A stretch of DNA of 64,000 nucleotides from Bedellia somnulentella (lineage: Eukaryota > Arthropoda > Insecta > Lepidoptera > Bedelliidae), in the NCBI GenBank assembly GCA_963576735.1, contig OY755183.1:12977213-13041212 (forward strand), given 5' to 3'. The translations under genes were made by a program, and so were the position numbers. Shown here in pieces: positions 1 to 10,977 of the stretch; within the stretch, counting starts at the first letter, position 1, and each line of letters opens with the position of its first letter. The notes under the pieces were generated by a model. It was given only the letters and a program-made list of their open reading frames with translations, did not search any database and was not told where the DNA came from.

Positions 1-2502
1 AGTGACAGAGCTTGCCAAGGCGTGGGACTTCTGATATCTGAAAGGATGGCTAAGTGCATGAAAGATTATGCCTGTGTGAGTCCAAGGCTCCTATGGATAA
101 AGGTGAAGGTAGGGCTTGTCCGGGTGCGCATAATTTGCGTGTATGCTCCGGACATGTCCAGATCACTATCCGAGAGGGAGGAGTTTTGGAATCTGTTAGA
201 CGATGTTGCGAATGGGTGTGATGAAAATGAGAAAATTGTTATGTTAGGAGATTTTAATGGTTGGGTTGGTGTGTCACGCAACGGTTGTGAAAGAGTTTTA
301 GGAAAGTTTGGTGATAAAAGAGTGAACGAGAATGGTGAGAAAGTGATTGATGTATGTTTGGAGAGGAATCTTTGTGTTACGAACACGTTGTTTGAACACA
401 AAGATATCCATATGTATACTAGACAGAGAGGAAGCGAGAGAAGTATGATAGATTTTGTGATAGTGGATGAAAGGCTAAGAGCAAAGGTTGTTGACACCAG
501 AGTCCATAGGGGCATTAAAGTTGGCACAGATCACTTTCTCGTTATATCACGATTTAGGGGTCTGTGCACGCGTTGGCGTCACAGGCCTAAAGTGTCAACA
601 ACGGATTTTGCGAGAATAAAAGTGGAGAAGTTGGAAGAGGATGAAAATATTAGAGATGAATATATGAAGAAATTGGACGACAGGCTAAGTTGCGTGGAGA
701 TGAAGGATGAATTGGAAATAGAAGAAGTATGGGATGTGTTCAAATCGTCAATGGTTGAATGTGCGACGGAAGTATGTGGATTGAGTAAAAGAACAAATAG
801 ACCACCAACAAGTTGGGGGGATAAAGATGTGAAAGAGGCAGTTGGAGATAAGAAGAAAGCTTGGTTAGATTTACTAGCGATTAAAGCTAGTAAACGAATG
901 GATGCGAGAGTAACAGATGATGTAGTGAAGAATAGTGAAGATGAATATAAGAGAGTTAAGAATGAGGTTAAGAAGAAAATAGAAAAGAAAAAGCGTGATC
1001 TGATAGAATGGTGTGAGAGGAAACTCTCTGATAATTTCCGGAATAACCAAAAGTTGTTCTGGAAATATATCTGGAAAGAAAAGGGAGTTTCCCAAAACAC
1101 GAGAGTGAATGTTGTGAGAGATGAACAGGGTGAATTGGCGACGGATGAAAGTAGCATAAGACGAGTATGGAAGAACTATTGTGAGGGACTCTTTGAAAAA
1201 GAGGATACATCCATTTCTTCGCCAATCGGCAGTAATGTTGATTGGAACGACGTTATGGGTGACTTTAGTGACAGTGAGATCAGTATGGAAGAAATAATGA
1301 AAGCAATGAGAAGTATGAAATTAGGGAAAGCGGCAGGGTATGACAGGATAAACACTGAAATGCTGAGGGCTGGTAAAGGGGTGGTGGCTTCCTGGTTGTA
1401 CTTCCTTTTCCAAAAATGCTGGTCGAGTGGCAAAGTGCCACAAGACTGGTGCAAAGCGGTAATTGTGCCTTTATATAAAGGAAAGGGGTCACACCAGGAG
1501 GCTAGAAACTACCGTGGAATTAGCCTACTCAGCATTGTCGGTAAATTGTATGCAAAGATTTTGATTGAAAGAGTGATGAAACGGAAATAAAATTTGGGAT
1601 GTGCAAGCAGGATTTAGAAAGGGAATGGGATGTATGGACCAAATCTTCTCTTTAAGGAGCATCACCGAAAAGTTCTTAGCTAAGAACCGAAAGGTGTATT
1701 GCTCCTTCATTGATTTAGAGAAGGCGTATGATAGGGTGGTAAGAAAGTGTTTATGGGAGGTGTTATCCAAGTTCGGTTTGGGGAGTCGACTTATACGTGC
1801 ACTGGTATCACTCTATGAGGATTCCAGCGCATGTGTGAGAGTAAACGGGGAAAATACTGACTGGTACGGGATCTCTAGGGGTGTCCGACAGGGATGTGTA
1901 GCTTCCCCGTGGCTCTTCTATTTGTTCATGGATGACTGTTTAACAGAGTTGCGTGAAAGTGATTATGGATTGAGAATGGGTGGATTCATCATTAACATAC
2001 ACATACATACATATACTCACGGCTATAAATCCCTGAACGGGGTAGCCAGAACTTTGGAATGAGAAATTCCTCAGCCACTTTTGGAAGTTGATTGGGGAAA
2101 AGATGGTAATAATAAATGTTTTTGGTGACGGGTCTCCAACCACATCGCCCAAAAATCACTTTAAAAGCCCCTATACCCTTAGACGCCTCTTACGATCACC
2201 CACGGGTAGAAATGGGGTAGTGTTATTCTAAGCCGACACTACACAGCCATTCATCATTAAATGCCTCTTATATGCCGACGATCAAGTGCTACTTGCATCA
2301 TCGGTGGAAGAGCTGCAAGAGATGAAAAATATTGCATGTGCGTCTTTTGAAAAAAGGGAATGAGGGTGAATGTGGATAAAACAAAAACTATGGTTTTTGA
2401 GAGAGAGGTGAATATGACCAAATGCGTAATTGAGATTAATGGTAAGAAAGTGGAACAAGTGAAAGAGTTTGTATATTTGGGAAGTTTGTTTACTAGGGAT
2501 GG
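1..2502 (+). pseudogene. RTE-type LINE, broken copy, 5' and 3' truncated
   Basis: The frame is open from base 1 and matches the intact copy at 33814-36882 from its residue 84 to about residue 826. Seen: the endonuclease motif LGDFNGW and TDHFLV, and reverse-transcriptase blocks NYRGISLLS, FIDLEKAYDRV, GVRQGCVASPWLF and YADD. The frame first breaks at 1588-1590, where a short deletion removes the NETDDK stretch and creates a stop. It continues in another frame from 1601, is split by a SINE-A at 1996-2248, resumes with YADD at about 2269-2280, and shifts again near 2355. Homology stops abruptly after the TRDG motif at about 2502. Loss of the 3' end is unusual for a LINE, so a later deletion or rearrangement is likely. 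The true 5' end lies outside the window. Not functional. Confidence 0.93.
1996..2248 (-). mobile_element. SINE-A copy nested in the RTE, with target-site duplication
   Basis: This full-length SINE-A splits the RTE reverse-transcriptase frame. A perfect 12-bp duplication, ATTCATCATTAA, flanks it at 1984-1995 and 2249-2260, so both element ends are fixed to the base. On the sense (minus) strand it starts with GGCTGTGTAGTGTCGG and ends in the (ATGT)n-type tail. The long duplication is the mark of target-primed reverse transcription, so the element is a retroposon and younger than the RTE copy it interrupts. Confidence 0.93.
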
Positions 2503-2894
2503 AACCAACATAATATTTAACAGTATATTTATATATATCTATGCCACTATAATGTATTTTCTTTGCTTCGTATGCGAACTAAACAATTAATCAAAGACTG
2601 TTACTTAAATTACATTAAAGAAAAGAAAGAAAAGAAGATGTTTATTCGCCATTTGTGGCACAAAAAAAACATATAAAATTAATAAAATTACAAAGTTAAA
2701 TATAAAAGTAAACTAAAAACTAACACAATACAAATAACAACATTTTAAGCAATTAACAAAAACTTAAACATATTTTTTGCACCACTGCAATAGCGAATTG
2801 GTACTGACTCAGCACTACGTTGAGAGCCGATTGACTCCCAACACTGATTTTCAGTCAGTACCATCGTGGAGTCACAGCACTGGCATCACACTAA
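2503..2894. other. AT-rich DNA, no gene seen
   Basis: A-rich sequence with short tandem-like A/T runs. No coding frame, RNA gene or recognised repeat. Confidence 0.5.
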
Positions 2895-3113
2895 TACATT
2901 ACATATACTCACGGCTATAAATTCCTTTATTATTAGAGCTGCAGGATAAGAAATTCTTGAGCCTCTTTTGAAAGTTAAGTAGGGAAAAGATAATAAAATA
3001 ATTGTTATTGGTGATGGGTGTCCAACCGCATCGCCCAATGATCACTTGAAAATTTCCAATACCCTTAATCGCCTCACAGGAAGTAATAGGGTAGTGCTAT
3101 TTTAAGCCGGCAG
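2895..3113 (-). mobile_element. SINE-A, degenerate copy
   Basis: The left edge carries ACATATACTCACGGCTATAA (tail side) and the right edge TATTTTAAGCCGGCAG (head side). Interior blocks GGTGATGGGTGTCCAACC and CGCATCGCCC are kept, with many substitutions and a shortened head. Confidence 0.8.
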
Positions 3114-3249
3114 CCTCCCTATTAAAAAAATATAAACTGTTCTTTTCCTTCGTAGAATGTAAAAACTCGTGTAAGAATTAAGCAGAAAGTGATAGCAATC
3201 ACTTGGTTAATTATTCTGCTTCGATAAATTAGCTTTTGATACATGATTT

Positions 3250-3820
3250 GATAAACTCTTTCACTTGTTACACTTTCTTACTATTAATTTCCGTCACATT
3301 TCCCTCCGTCTCAAAACCATGGTTTTGGTTTTATTTACATTTACCGTCATTCCCATTCTTTCAAAAGACGCACTTGTAATACGCATCGTCTTATGCAACT
3401 CTTCCACCGATGTTGCAAGTAACACTTGATCGTTAGGGTATAAGACACATTTAATGGTGAATCCACCCATTCTCAGTCCATAATTACTTTTACCATGAAA
3501 AAGTTGAAAAGCCATGGAGAAGCTACGCATCCCTATCGGACACTAGACACCGGTCTAGAGATTTTGAACCAGTCCACGTTTTCCTCGTTTACACATGAAT
3601 TAGAATCTTCATATAATTATATCAATGCAAGTTTATGTTGACTCTCCAAACTGTGCTTGAAGAACACCTCCCACAATTATTTTTATACCATTCTATCATA
3701 CGCTTTCTCTTAATCTATAAAGGAACAGTACACCTATTGGTTCTTGGCTAACAACTTGTCGGTGATACAGCTTAAAGAGAAGTATGATCCATACATCCCA
3801 TTCCCTTCCTTTCTGGAGAG
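3250..3820 (-). pseudogene. RTE reverse-transcriptase fragment, degenerate
   Basis: The minus strand translates in pieces to the middle of the RTE reverse transcriptase, for example NYGLRMGGFTIKC and VEELHKTMRI. The catalytic YADD box reads YPND here, so the first catalytic aspartate is lost. It covers roughly intact-copy residues 615-820. It lies opposite in strand to the copy at 1-2502 and differs from it at many bases, so it is a separate, older insertion. Confidence 0.85.
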
Positions 3821-4544
3821 CAAGTCCCTTTTTAGTATGACTTTTCCAATATCACATCTGACATAACTTATCTGATTTTTCAGTCGCAGATCGATACCGT
3901 ATTGAGGATAAAACCATACTTCAACTGATGAATGAAAACAAAGGAGCTGGTCCCGAGGGTATTTTGCCAATGTTTGATAAGTCTTGGAAGGAAAACCGTA
4001 GCTTCGATTTCTGGTGGACGAACAGTTATTACTTGATTACCACTATTCCTATATGTATGGCGTTTGGCGTTTTTTTCTAGAATAACAAAAGATTGCAAAA
4101 ATCCTCATAGTTTGATAACTCCTTTCAAGCCTCAACCTGAGTAATGTTATATAGTCACCAATCTTCAACATACACACTCACAATATTGAGTATGTTCAGA
4201 AAAATTTCGTCAGGATGTTGGCAACTCGGTCGGGACTGAGACGAGCATTCAGATCTTATGAGGCAGGATGCAAATATTTTAATATGAACTTATTGCTGGC
4301 ATGGAGGCAGCTGCAGGATTCAGTGACTTAGTGAAAAGATATTAAATGGCTCAATGTGTATATCTATCTTTGAATGCATTTATTTCCATATCCCACAACG
4401 AACTCACTGTTAAAAAAAATGTCACAACCAACAACCCCGTCCATATGATGAGTCACGATGATCTAGAAAGTGTCCCTGACGTCTATTTCGATTCGCTACA
4501 TATTTTTCATCTATACTTCTATACTAATAATATTATAAAGAGGA
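3821..4544. other. No gene seen
   Basis: AT-rich DNA with only chance open frames and no recognised repeat. Confidence 0.4.
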
Positions 4545-5227
4545 AAGGTTTGATTTTTTGTTTGTTTGTTTGTTTGAATTGAATAGGCTCCAAATTTACT
4601 GGACGGATTTGAAAAATTCTTTCACTGTTTTGATGCTACACTATTCCTGAGTGACATAGGCTATATTTCATTTTCAAAAAAATTAGGGATCCTTACGTAA
4701 ACTTCAAAAATGTAACCCAAGGTGTTAAAGAAATACCAAAAAAAATCCTTACATCGCGTGCGCTGCGAAAACTATTGACAATAGAATAAAATTATGTACT
4801 ACAATTTTATAGAACACATTATTATCTAAAAAAAATGCCCAGACAGCATGTCTCTAACTATTATAGTTATCTCACAACAAGCGTCATTATATAAAATTAT
4901 TTAAAAATTAAATTAAAATCCTGCTTTAGAAAAGGCTCTTTATTTGTACCTATCTAATCCTTATAAAAAACGTATATATTATTTCAGACTGCTTCAATAC
5001 CCTTATATTACTTTTTGAATTATTCAATTCGAACATTCCATTCGAAAGTTATCTCGAATTAAAAAATAGATAAAACTCCGCTCGATTAGCTATGCATAGT
5101 AAGTTGTTGCAGGCGTCACGAAGGGGTACGGGGGGCTGCTTATCAAAGAGTAAAAGCAAAATTTGATTGTAGCGACTATTATCACTGGCCCAGCAGCCGG
5201 TCAATAGCTCATATACCGAGGATACCG

Positions 5228-5482
5228 ATGATCCCAACTGATCTGCCAATTCCATTTAAACGGCTAAAATTTCCGGTTAAAACATCTTTTGCTTTAACAA
5301 TTAATAAGTCCCAAGGCCAAACCTTCAAATTAGTAGGAATTGACCTGCGAAAGAATTGTTTTACTCACGGTCAACTGTACGTTGGCCTGTCGCGGGTGGT
5401 AGCCCCTGAACATCAATTTATTTTGCTGCCCCAAAATACAACAACGTCAAATATTGTTTACAGGGAAGCTCTAACTCTATAA
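5228..5482 (+). pseudogene. Helitron helicase (Pif1-like), C-terminal fragment
   Basis: An 84-residue frame ends at a stop. It carries late Pif1-family helicase motifs: TINKSQGQTF (motif V-like) and HGQLYVGLSRV (motif VI-like). In an autonomous Helitron this domain follows a Rep nuclease and unwinds DNA during rolling-circle transposition. The Rep domain and most of the helicase are absent upstream, where only non-coding AT-rich sequence remains. Confidence 0.88.
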
Positions 5483-5501
5483 ATTGAATGGCTTTTGATG
5501 T

Positions 5502-5657
5502 AATTACTCAGAGTACCCACGTTTTGCATGGACAGTGTACTCACGTGATAGGGGTACTCTGAACACCATGTGACAAAGTCACGTGATGTTCAGAAGTATT
5601 AGTACCTCTGCCAACCCCTTCGGGGATATTCGGCGTGAATGTTTATGTTATGTTATG
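5502..5657 (+). mobile_element. SINE-B, rearranged with inverted 5' part
   Basis: Bases about 5508-5552 are antisense SINE-B (GAGTACCCACGTTTTGCATG). From about 5553 the sequence is sense SINE-B through GGCGTGAATG and a TTATGTTATG tail. The two pieces come from neighbouring parts of the element in opposite orientation, the pattern twin priming would leave. Confidence 0.85.
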
Positions 5658-5720
5658 TAATTACTCATTATGGAAATTAAAAAAATATATCTAAATATAA
5701 ATACAAAAAAATATAACATA

Positions 5721-5964
5721 CATACATACATATACTCACGGCTATAAATCCCTAGAAGGGGTAGCCAGAGCTAAGGAATCAGAAATTCCTCAGCCACTTT
5801 TGGAAGTTGTGTGGGGAAAAGATGGTGAAATAAAGGTTGTTGGTGATGGGTCTCCAACCGCATCGCCCAAAAATCCCTCAAAAGCCCCAAAACCGTTAGT
5901 CGCCTCTTACGTACACCCACCGGAAGAAATGGGGTAGTGCTATTCTAAGCCGACACTACACAGC
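5721..5964 (-). mobile_element. SINE-A, full length, 16-bp target duplication
   Basis: Flanked by perfect copies of AAAAAAATATAACATA at 5705-5720 and 5965-5980. Tail at the left, head at the right. This is one of the least decayed copies and with the one at 1996 defines the family ends. Confidence 0.93.
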
Positions 5965-6054
5965 AAAAAAATATAACATATAGCTTAAAACTTAAAAAAT
6001 AAAATAAAAAAATACATGTAATAAAATAAAAAACAAGAGTTAATGATAATTTAT

Positions 6055-6083
6055 GCCCGAGCGAAGCCGGGACGGGCTGCTAG
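6055..6083 (+). other. Helitron 3' terminus (hairpin plus CTAG)
   Basis: CCCGAGCGAAGCCGGG folds as a short hairpin, followed by ACGGGCTG and the terminal CTAG, next base T. This is the canonical Helitron end signal. Confidence 0.85.
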
Positions 6084-6185
6084 TAATAAATATTTGAAAT
6101 CATGTTTTTCACTGTAGTCGTTTATTTATATTACGTCTTAATAAATAGGTTTAATGTGTATATAAATATTTTCGAAGTATTTTTT

Positions 6186-6262
6186 GCATACGAAGTAACT
6201 ACCGATAGTCTTTACTTACTCCAATGGGAACGAATGGCCTGAGTATGTGTTTGTAGTGTGAT
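6186..6262 (+). mobile_element. RTE 3'-end stub, degenerate
   Basis: Contains CGATAGTCTTTACTTACTCC, then AATGGGAACGAATGGC and a CTGAGTATGTG tail start, matching the last ~70 bp of RTE copies. Confidence 0.7.
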
Positions 6263-6284
6263 AAATCTTAAATGAATAAGATTT

Positions 6285-6525
6285 TAATAAATAAAGGAAA
6301 GAAAAATTTCAATACCAGCGGGGATCGAACCCACGACCTCCAGGTATACGCCCCCGTCGCTCTGCCAATTTAGCTATAGTGTCAATGGCTTCTAGTGCGA
6401 AATTGTTCTTTCTTTTGTTTCTGTTACACTTTTTGAGTAGTCCCTTTTTTCTTTCCTTTATTTATTAGACATAATCCCCACATGAGGTTTTCATGAACAA
6501 AAAGCATTTTAATTGTATAAGATTT
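6285..6525 (-). mobile_element. SINE-T, minus copy with a second tail in the opposite direction
   Basis: The minus strand holds a tRNA-like block (B box GGTTCGATCCCCGC in this copy, A box TAGCTAAATTGGCAGAG). Its own tail lies at the left (AATAAAGGAAAGAAAAATTT). At the right, after a truncated head, a plus-orientation tail follows (CTTTCCTTTATTTATTAG, then CCCACATGAGGTTTTCATG). The copy is therefore a fold-back. A short possible duplication, ATAAGATTTT, lies on both sides. Confidence 0.75.
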
Positions 6526-6727
6526 TTTGTATTAAAGTTCAAAGTTGACTTTTTTGGAAGCTTCCTGCAGTTAATTAGTGCAAAAAACATAGCATGAGCT
6601 TAATTAAGCCCTACCTTTGTATTCTTTCCTCGGTTGGTGAAAGCCATATAATAATATCGTCAAGTGGTTTCTGAGATTACTCCGTCTACGGACAAAAATA
6701 CACAGGCAGACTTTATTCTATAATACG

Positions 6728-6984
6728 AGTACATTCATACATACATATACTCACAGCCATAAATCCCTAGAAGGAGTAGCCAGAGCTAAGGAATTTGAAA
6801 TTCCTCAGCCACTTTTGGAAGGTTGAGTGGGGAAAGGATGGTAAAATAAAGGTTGTTGGTGATGGGTCTCCAACCGCATCGCCCAAAAATCCCTTAAAAG
6901 CCCCAATACCGTTAGACGCCTCTTACGTACACCCACCGGAAGAAATGGGGTAGTGCTATTCTAAGCCGACACTACACAGCACTA
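6728..6984 (-). mobile_element. SINE-A, full length, 16-bp target duplication
   Basis: TTTATTCTATAATACG occurs perfectly at 6712-6727 and 6985-7000. Interior blocks (CTCAGCCACTTTTGGAAG, GATGGGTCTCCAACCGCATC, GTTAGACGCCTC) are well kept. Confidence 0.92.
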
Positions 6985-7242
6985 TTTATTCTATAATACG
7001 TAGTATTTATTTATGATACACGTACTTCATGATAGTTTTTCATTTGTATCTTTTGTGTAGGCTCTTCTTGTTATCTTTGGCAAATGTTTGTCTTCTCTAT
7101 TACCAATTGGTTCCCTACGTGACGTATTTGGGAGATTCATAATAGTGTAACAATAACCTTTGCTTATTTGTTTATCCCTACGTGAGCGTTTTCTCTGACG
7201 TTAGGGCTTGGTTGCATGTTTGTTTTAATTGGGCTTACAAAA

Positions 7243-7484
7243 TACATACATATACTCACGGCTATAAATCCCTTAACGGGGTAGCCAGAGCTTTGGAATG
7301 ATAAATTCCTCAGCCACTTTTGGAAGTTGATTGGGGAAAAGATGATAATAATAAAAGGTTTTGGTGACGGGTCCCCAACCACATCGCCCAAAAATCACTT
7401 AAAAAGCCCCTATACCATTAGTCGCCTCTTAAGATCACCCTCGGGATGAAATGGGATAGTGTTATTCTAAGCCGATACTACACG
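7243..7484 (-). mobile_element. SINE-A, full length
   Basis: Starts TACATACATATACTCACGGC and ends ATACTACACGGC. A short CAAAATA flank appears on both sides. It shares GGTGACGGGT and AGATCACCC with the copy at 1996, pointing to a second subfamily distinct from that at 5721. Confidence 0.9.
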
Positions 7485-7648
7485 GCAAAATAAAGTAAAT
7501 ACATAATAAATATAAATAAAAATTAAGCTTCAAGTAATAAGTTTCTATTATGGCGGCAGAGTAGTTACTATGTTCTGTAGTTTTAAAATTTTACACATTC
7601 AATTAATTACTTATTTTAAAAAAAATAAAGTCTTAAGTAGGTTAATAT

Positions 7649-8617
7649 ATATGTCATAAGATGATTTGATGTTTAGGTTTTTTGCAAAAAACCTAGGGAT
7701 TTCGCAAAAACCCGGATAATTAGACAACGGTTATAATATTTGTTAATCTTACTAGGATTTTTGCAAAAATACTATTCGGTTTAGTAAGATTGTACTTCTT
7801 TAATGCTGATTGGCTGATTTCTGATTGCTCGCCTACACTTATTCTGATTGGTTCGTCTGTGTTGTTTTGAGATATTATAGCTAGAGTTATAAAGCGTGAG
7901 AAATGACAATATAAATATTTGATACTAAACTGGGAACTTTATTTTATTTTATTACTTTTTTGTTGGAGCTAAATTACAATCACGTTCAATAATACGGACA
8001 TATTATACACAAATCAAGTTACCCCAAACTAAGTAACACTTGTATTATGGGATACAACTCAACGATATATTCAATATAATATAATACACATATAAATAAC
8101 ACGAAAGACTCAGAATAAATCTAAATGAATGCTCATCACATAAATGTTGCTCTCAGCGGGGATCAAACCGGCAACCTTCACACCGAAAAGCTAGTCAACT
8201 GTCCACTCGGCCACGAACGTCGTCAATATAGATAGGAACAATAAAGTAAGTACGTCTTAAATTATAGTGTTGAGGTATTATAGCTAGAGTTATAAAGGGA
8301 AATGACAATACTATTTTCATTTAGGAACTTTTTGTAACTAAAATTAAAATAACAATCACATTAAATGTAGGTAGGAATAATGAAGTAAGTACGTCTTAAT
8401 TAACAACCAATCAGAGATGACGTGTTTATGGGGCACTGCAATCGACTAATCAGTGTTCACTATTAATAAAAACTGACATTTCGTTTCGGAGTCATACTAA
8501 ACCAACTATTTTTTTTGCAAAAAACCTAGTAAGATTAAAAGCTATTATAACCGTTGTCTAATTATCCGGGTTTTTCCCTTTGGAAACCTAAACATCAAAT
8601 CATCCTACGACTTATAT
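7649..8617. mobile_element. TIR DNA element, ~0.97 kb, non-coding
   Basis: The ends are inverted repeats of roughly 120-150 bp. GATGATTTGATGTTTAGG at 7660 recurs inverted at about 8587-8605, and ACCCGGATAATTAGACAACG recurs inverted near 8555-8575. Inside are direct repeats (TATTATAGCTAGAGTTATAA at about 7872 and 8277; AAGTAAGTACGTCTTAA at about 8245 and 8385) and a tRNA-like block at 8146-8222. No transposase frame was seen. Class unknown; the ends look like TATAAG. Confidence 0.75.
8146..8222 (-). repeat. tRNA-like SINE head (Leu/Ser-type boxes)
   Basis: On the minus strand, GTGGCCGAGTGGACAG resembles a tRNA A-box region and GCCGGTTTGATCCCCGC a B box. A long variable region would fit a Leu- or Ser-type ancestor. 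It lies inside a mobile element and the arms pair imperfectly, so it is called a SINE relic, not a tRNA gene. Confidence 0.55.
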
Positions 8618-9001
8618 AAAATAGGAAAAAACATAACATTTAAAAATATTTGTCACTTGTAGTAATCGTAACTTGGACACCCTAATTTGGTTGTTTTCCT
8701 ACACGCCCTTTGCCGGATTCATATTTTTATCTACTACTTTTTTTATTGCAAGTTTAAAATAATACTAAATTCGGAGATGAAAAGTCCTTATTTACTTACA
8801 TAAGAGCATTGTGAACATGCAATCCCACAATATTGCATTCTGCTTCACTGAAAACACAAACAAGTAAACAAGGGCGTATTCATTCATAACCGTTTTATTA
8901 AATGTGAGAAAAGTTGTACGTATTTTCTCCGTTTATAGGTGATCTTGACTGAGTAAAAAGGATTTCACCTTGTTTTTTCGTATGTAGTACTAATAATATC
9001 T
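8618..9001. other. No gene seen
   Basis: AT-rich DNA without recognised coding, RNA or repeat signal. Confidence 0.4.
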
Positions 9002-9155
9002 TAGTTTTGGGCGAAGCGGTTGGAGACCCATCATCATCAAGAACCTTTATTTTACAATCGTTGCCCCACTCATCTTCCAAAAGTGGTTGAGCTATCATTA
9101 TTCTGAAGCTCTGGCTACCCCTTTTAGGAATTTATAGCCCTGAGTATATGTATGT
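9002..9155 (+). mobile_element. SINE-A, 5'-truncated
   Basis: Begins inside the element at TTTTGGGCGAAGCGGTTGGA and runs to TTTATAGCCCTGAGTATATG plus ATGT. Simple 5' truncation is typical of retroposition. Confidence 0.88.
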
Positions 9156-9162
9156 CTAAGTA

Positions 9163-9960
9163 TGAAAAAAAGCTGGCCAAGTGCGAGTCGGACTCGCGCA
9201 CGAAGATTCCGCACTATCACCCATATTAGAAAATCTCATTTGATGCAGGTACTCGTATACTAGTTTGTAAAACACACACATACGTAAAAATTGTCTACAA
9301 ATTACTTCTGTTGTAAAAAACCCTATATCTAAACCCTAAAAAAGACCTTAAGACCTGAACCAATAAATTTTATGTTACCTTTTATATTATTAGACTAAAA
9401 AAGGAAGTTATACCATCAAAAACATTCTGTAAAATACTAGCTGAGTCTCGATAGAGCTGCTTGTTTATCTCTAAAAAGTAATAAAATCTCTAAAATAAGT
9501 GGAGCCAAGTCTAAGGTTCCTTACTACGATTTATTTATTTTACGCGACTTGGCCGTTGACTTGTAATAAGCAGATTATGATTAAAGTTTAAGGGAAACAT
9601 AGAAATAATCACCAGAGTTCTCACAACTAAAAATAAGGATAGATTAGAATCACAGAACTGAGAGTGGACTCTACATAATCGGCAAAGAAGTTTAGAAGAT
9701 TTGAAGAAATCGCAATTAACTTAGTAAATAAACTTGTACATACTAAATGTGTCAAGAATGTTCAACGGCCAAGTCACGTAAATATAAATCGCAGTAAGGA
9801 ACCTTAGACTTGGCTCCACTTATTTTGGAGATTTTATTACTTTTTAGAGAAAAACAAGCAGCTCTATCGAGACTTGGCTAGTTTTTTACAGAATGTTTTG
9901 GTGGGATTTCTTTTTTTTTTGACAGGACGTAGACTGATTGATTGGTTACATTTTCTTATC
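9163..9960 (-). repeat. Interspersed repeat (GGCCAAGTGCGAGTCGGACT type) containing a fold-back
   Basis: The left edge GGCCAAGTGCGAGTCGGACT is the reverse complement of a motif close to that ending the repeat at 18226-18990. Within it, 9414-9560 and 9761-9904 are inverted copies of each other (for example CTCGATAGAGCTGC against its complement) around a 200-bp loop. No protein frame. Class not known to me. Confidence 0.65.
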
Positions 9961-10370
9961 ATTATATTATCTTGTAAAATCAATAAAAAAAAAACTACGA
10001 CTTCTCAAATCTTTAAATTACACCAAAAAACATTTAAATGTGTAAATAAATAAGCTTCCGGGATTTAAAATACAGCCAGCGCCATCTAGTGACGAGTACT
10101 GGTACTAATGCTAAATAAGGTGAGCAAAGCCGCGGCTGAGTGCTAGTACATAAATAATAATTATTATTGGACTGGATATTTTTATTTATTGAGTAGAATA
10201 CAGTTAATCGACTACTATTTCTCGTAAATACTTTTATTATAGATTGGCAGTACTCTTATTATGTTTTCTCATCAGCGTCACCAGATAGTCCAGATCTTCC
10301 ATAAACCTTGTTCTGATAGTTTTTTCTTTATGTGGGCGTTAAAATCTACCTCTGTACCTAATTTCAGCTC
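9961..10370. other. No gene; one CTCF-like motif
   Basis: AT-rich DNA. At 10079-10092 the minus strand reads TCACTAGATGGCGC, close to the conserved CTCF core. Confidence 0.4.
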
Positions 10371-10870
10371 TCTACGTCTATAGGAAGTACTAGTTCTATT
10401 TTGATGATCAGTGAGTCAGTCAGTTTCGAAAATGCGAAACTTGGCATTAGCTTAACTTCGGAATTAATTGATCTACCGACTTGAAATTGTTGAATTTCAA
10501 GTATGTGATTACGAATTTCTAGGTGACGAAAATTTTCCGCGTTTTGATCCTATCCAGAGGTTCTCGAATGGGACCCTGAAACAGCGGCAAAACGGTTCCA
10601 GAAAAGGATGGTGCGGCAGTGTTGGCTTCACGCTCGACTTGGCGGGGCACTGCCGTGCCCCCAGATTATAAAGTTTCTGACATTATGCTCTAATATCGAT
10701 CACTGGAGGACTTCTAGTTTATCTTATTTTACAAACAAAGGTAAAAGCCATGTAAACCCGTATGAATCGTCACGAAAACGCATTAACTGTGAGTTTGCTT
10801 GCGGATCGAGATGTAGGCTCTGAAGGTTATGATACAACCTTAATACGTAAAATTGAACCGAAGTGCTCTA
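10371..10870 (+). repeat. Unclassified interspersed repeat
   Basis: Holds GATGATCAGTGAGTCAGTCA, a GCGAAACTTGGCATTAGC block and a compact hairpin, GGGGCACTGCCGTGCCCC (10644-10661). Its base composition is unlike the flanks and it has the look of dispersed insect repeats, possibly a non-autonomous Helitron. Short open frames here are not convincing as genes. Confidence 0.5.
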
Positions 10871-10977
10871 TCAAAGCTTCCATTGCATACGATTTAAACT
10901 GAAATCGTATTTGGTTTGCATAGTTGCCTCTATGCTGTTCACGAATGATATACAAACAGAATAGTGGTTGCTGAAGA

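Larger units (their letters stand above)
4545..6083 (+). mobile_element. Helitron relic with nested SINEs
   Basis: The right end is a clear Helitron terminus: a CCCG/CGGG hairpin followed by CTAG at 6080-6083 and then T. Inside is the C-terminal end of a Helitron helicase (5228-5482). The left part starts near a (GTTT)n run and an AATAGGCTCC segment that, from memory, commonly accompanies lepidopteran Helitrons. The true 5' TC end was not located, so the left boundary is approximate. A rearranged SINE-B (5502-5657) and a SINE-A (5721-5964) sit between the helicase and the terminus. Confidence 0.75.

Noticed and set aside
579..1157. A 192-residue minus-strand frame
   Set aside because: Antisense to the RTE copy at 1-2502; the same shadow recurs opposite the intact copy.
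10468..10823. Two overlapping frames of about 70 residues
   Set aside because: They fall in an interspersed repeat and overlap each other in different frames.
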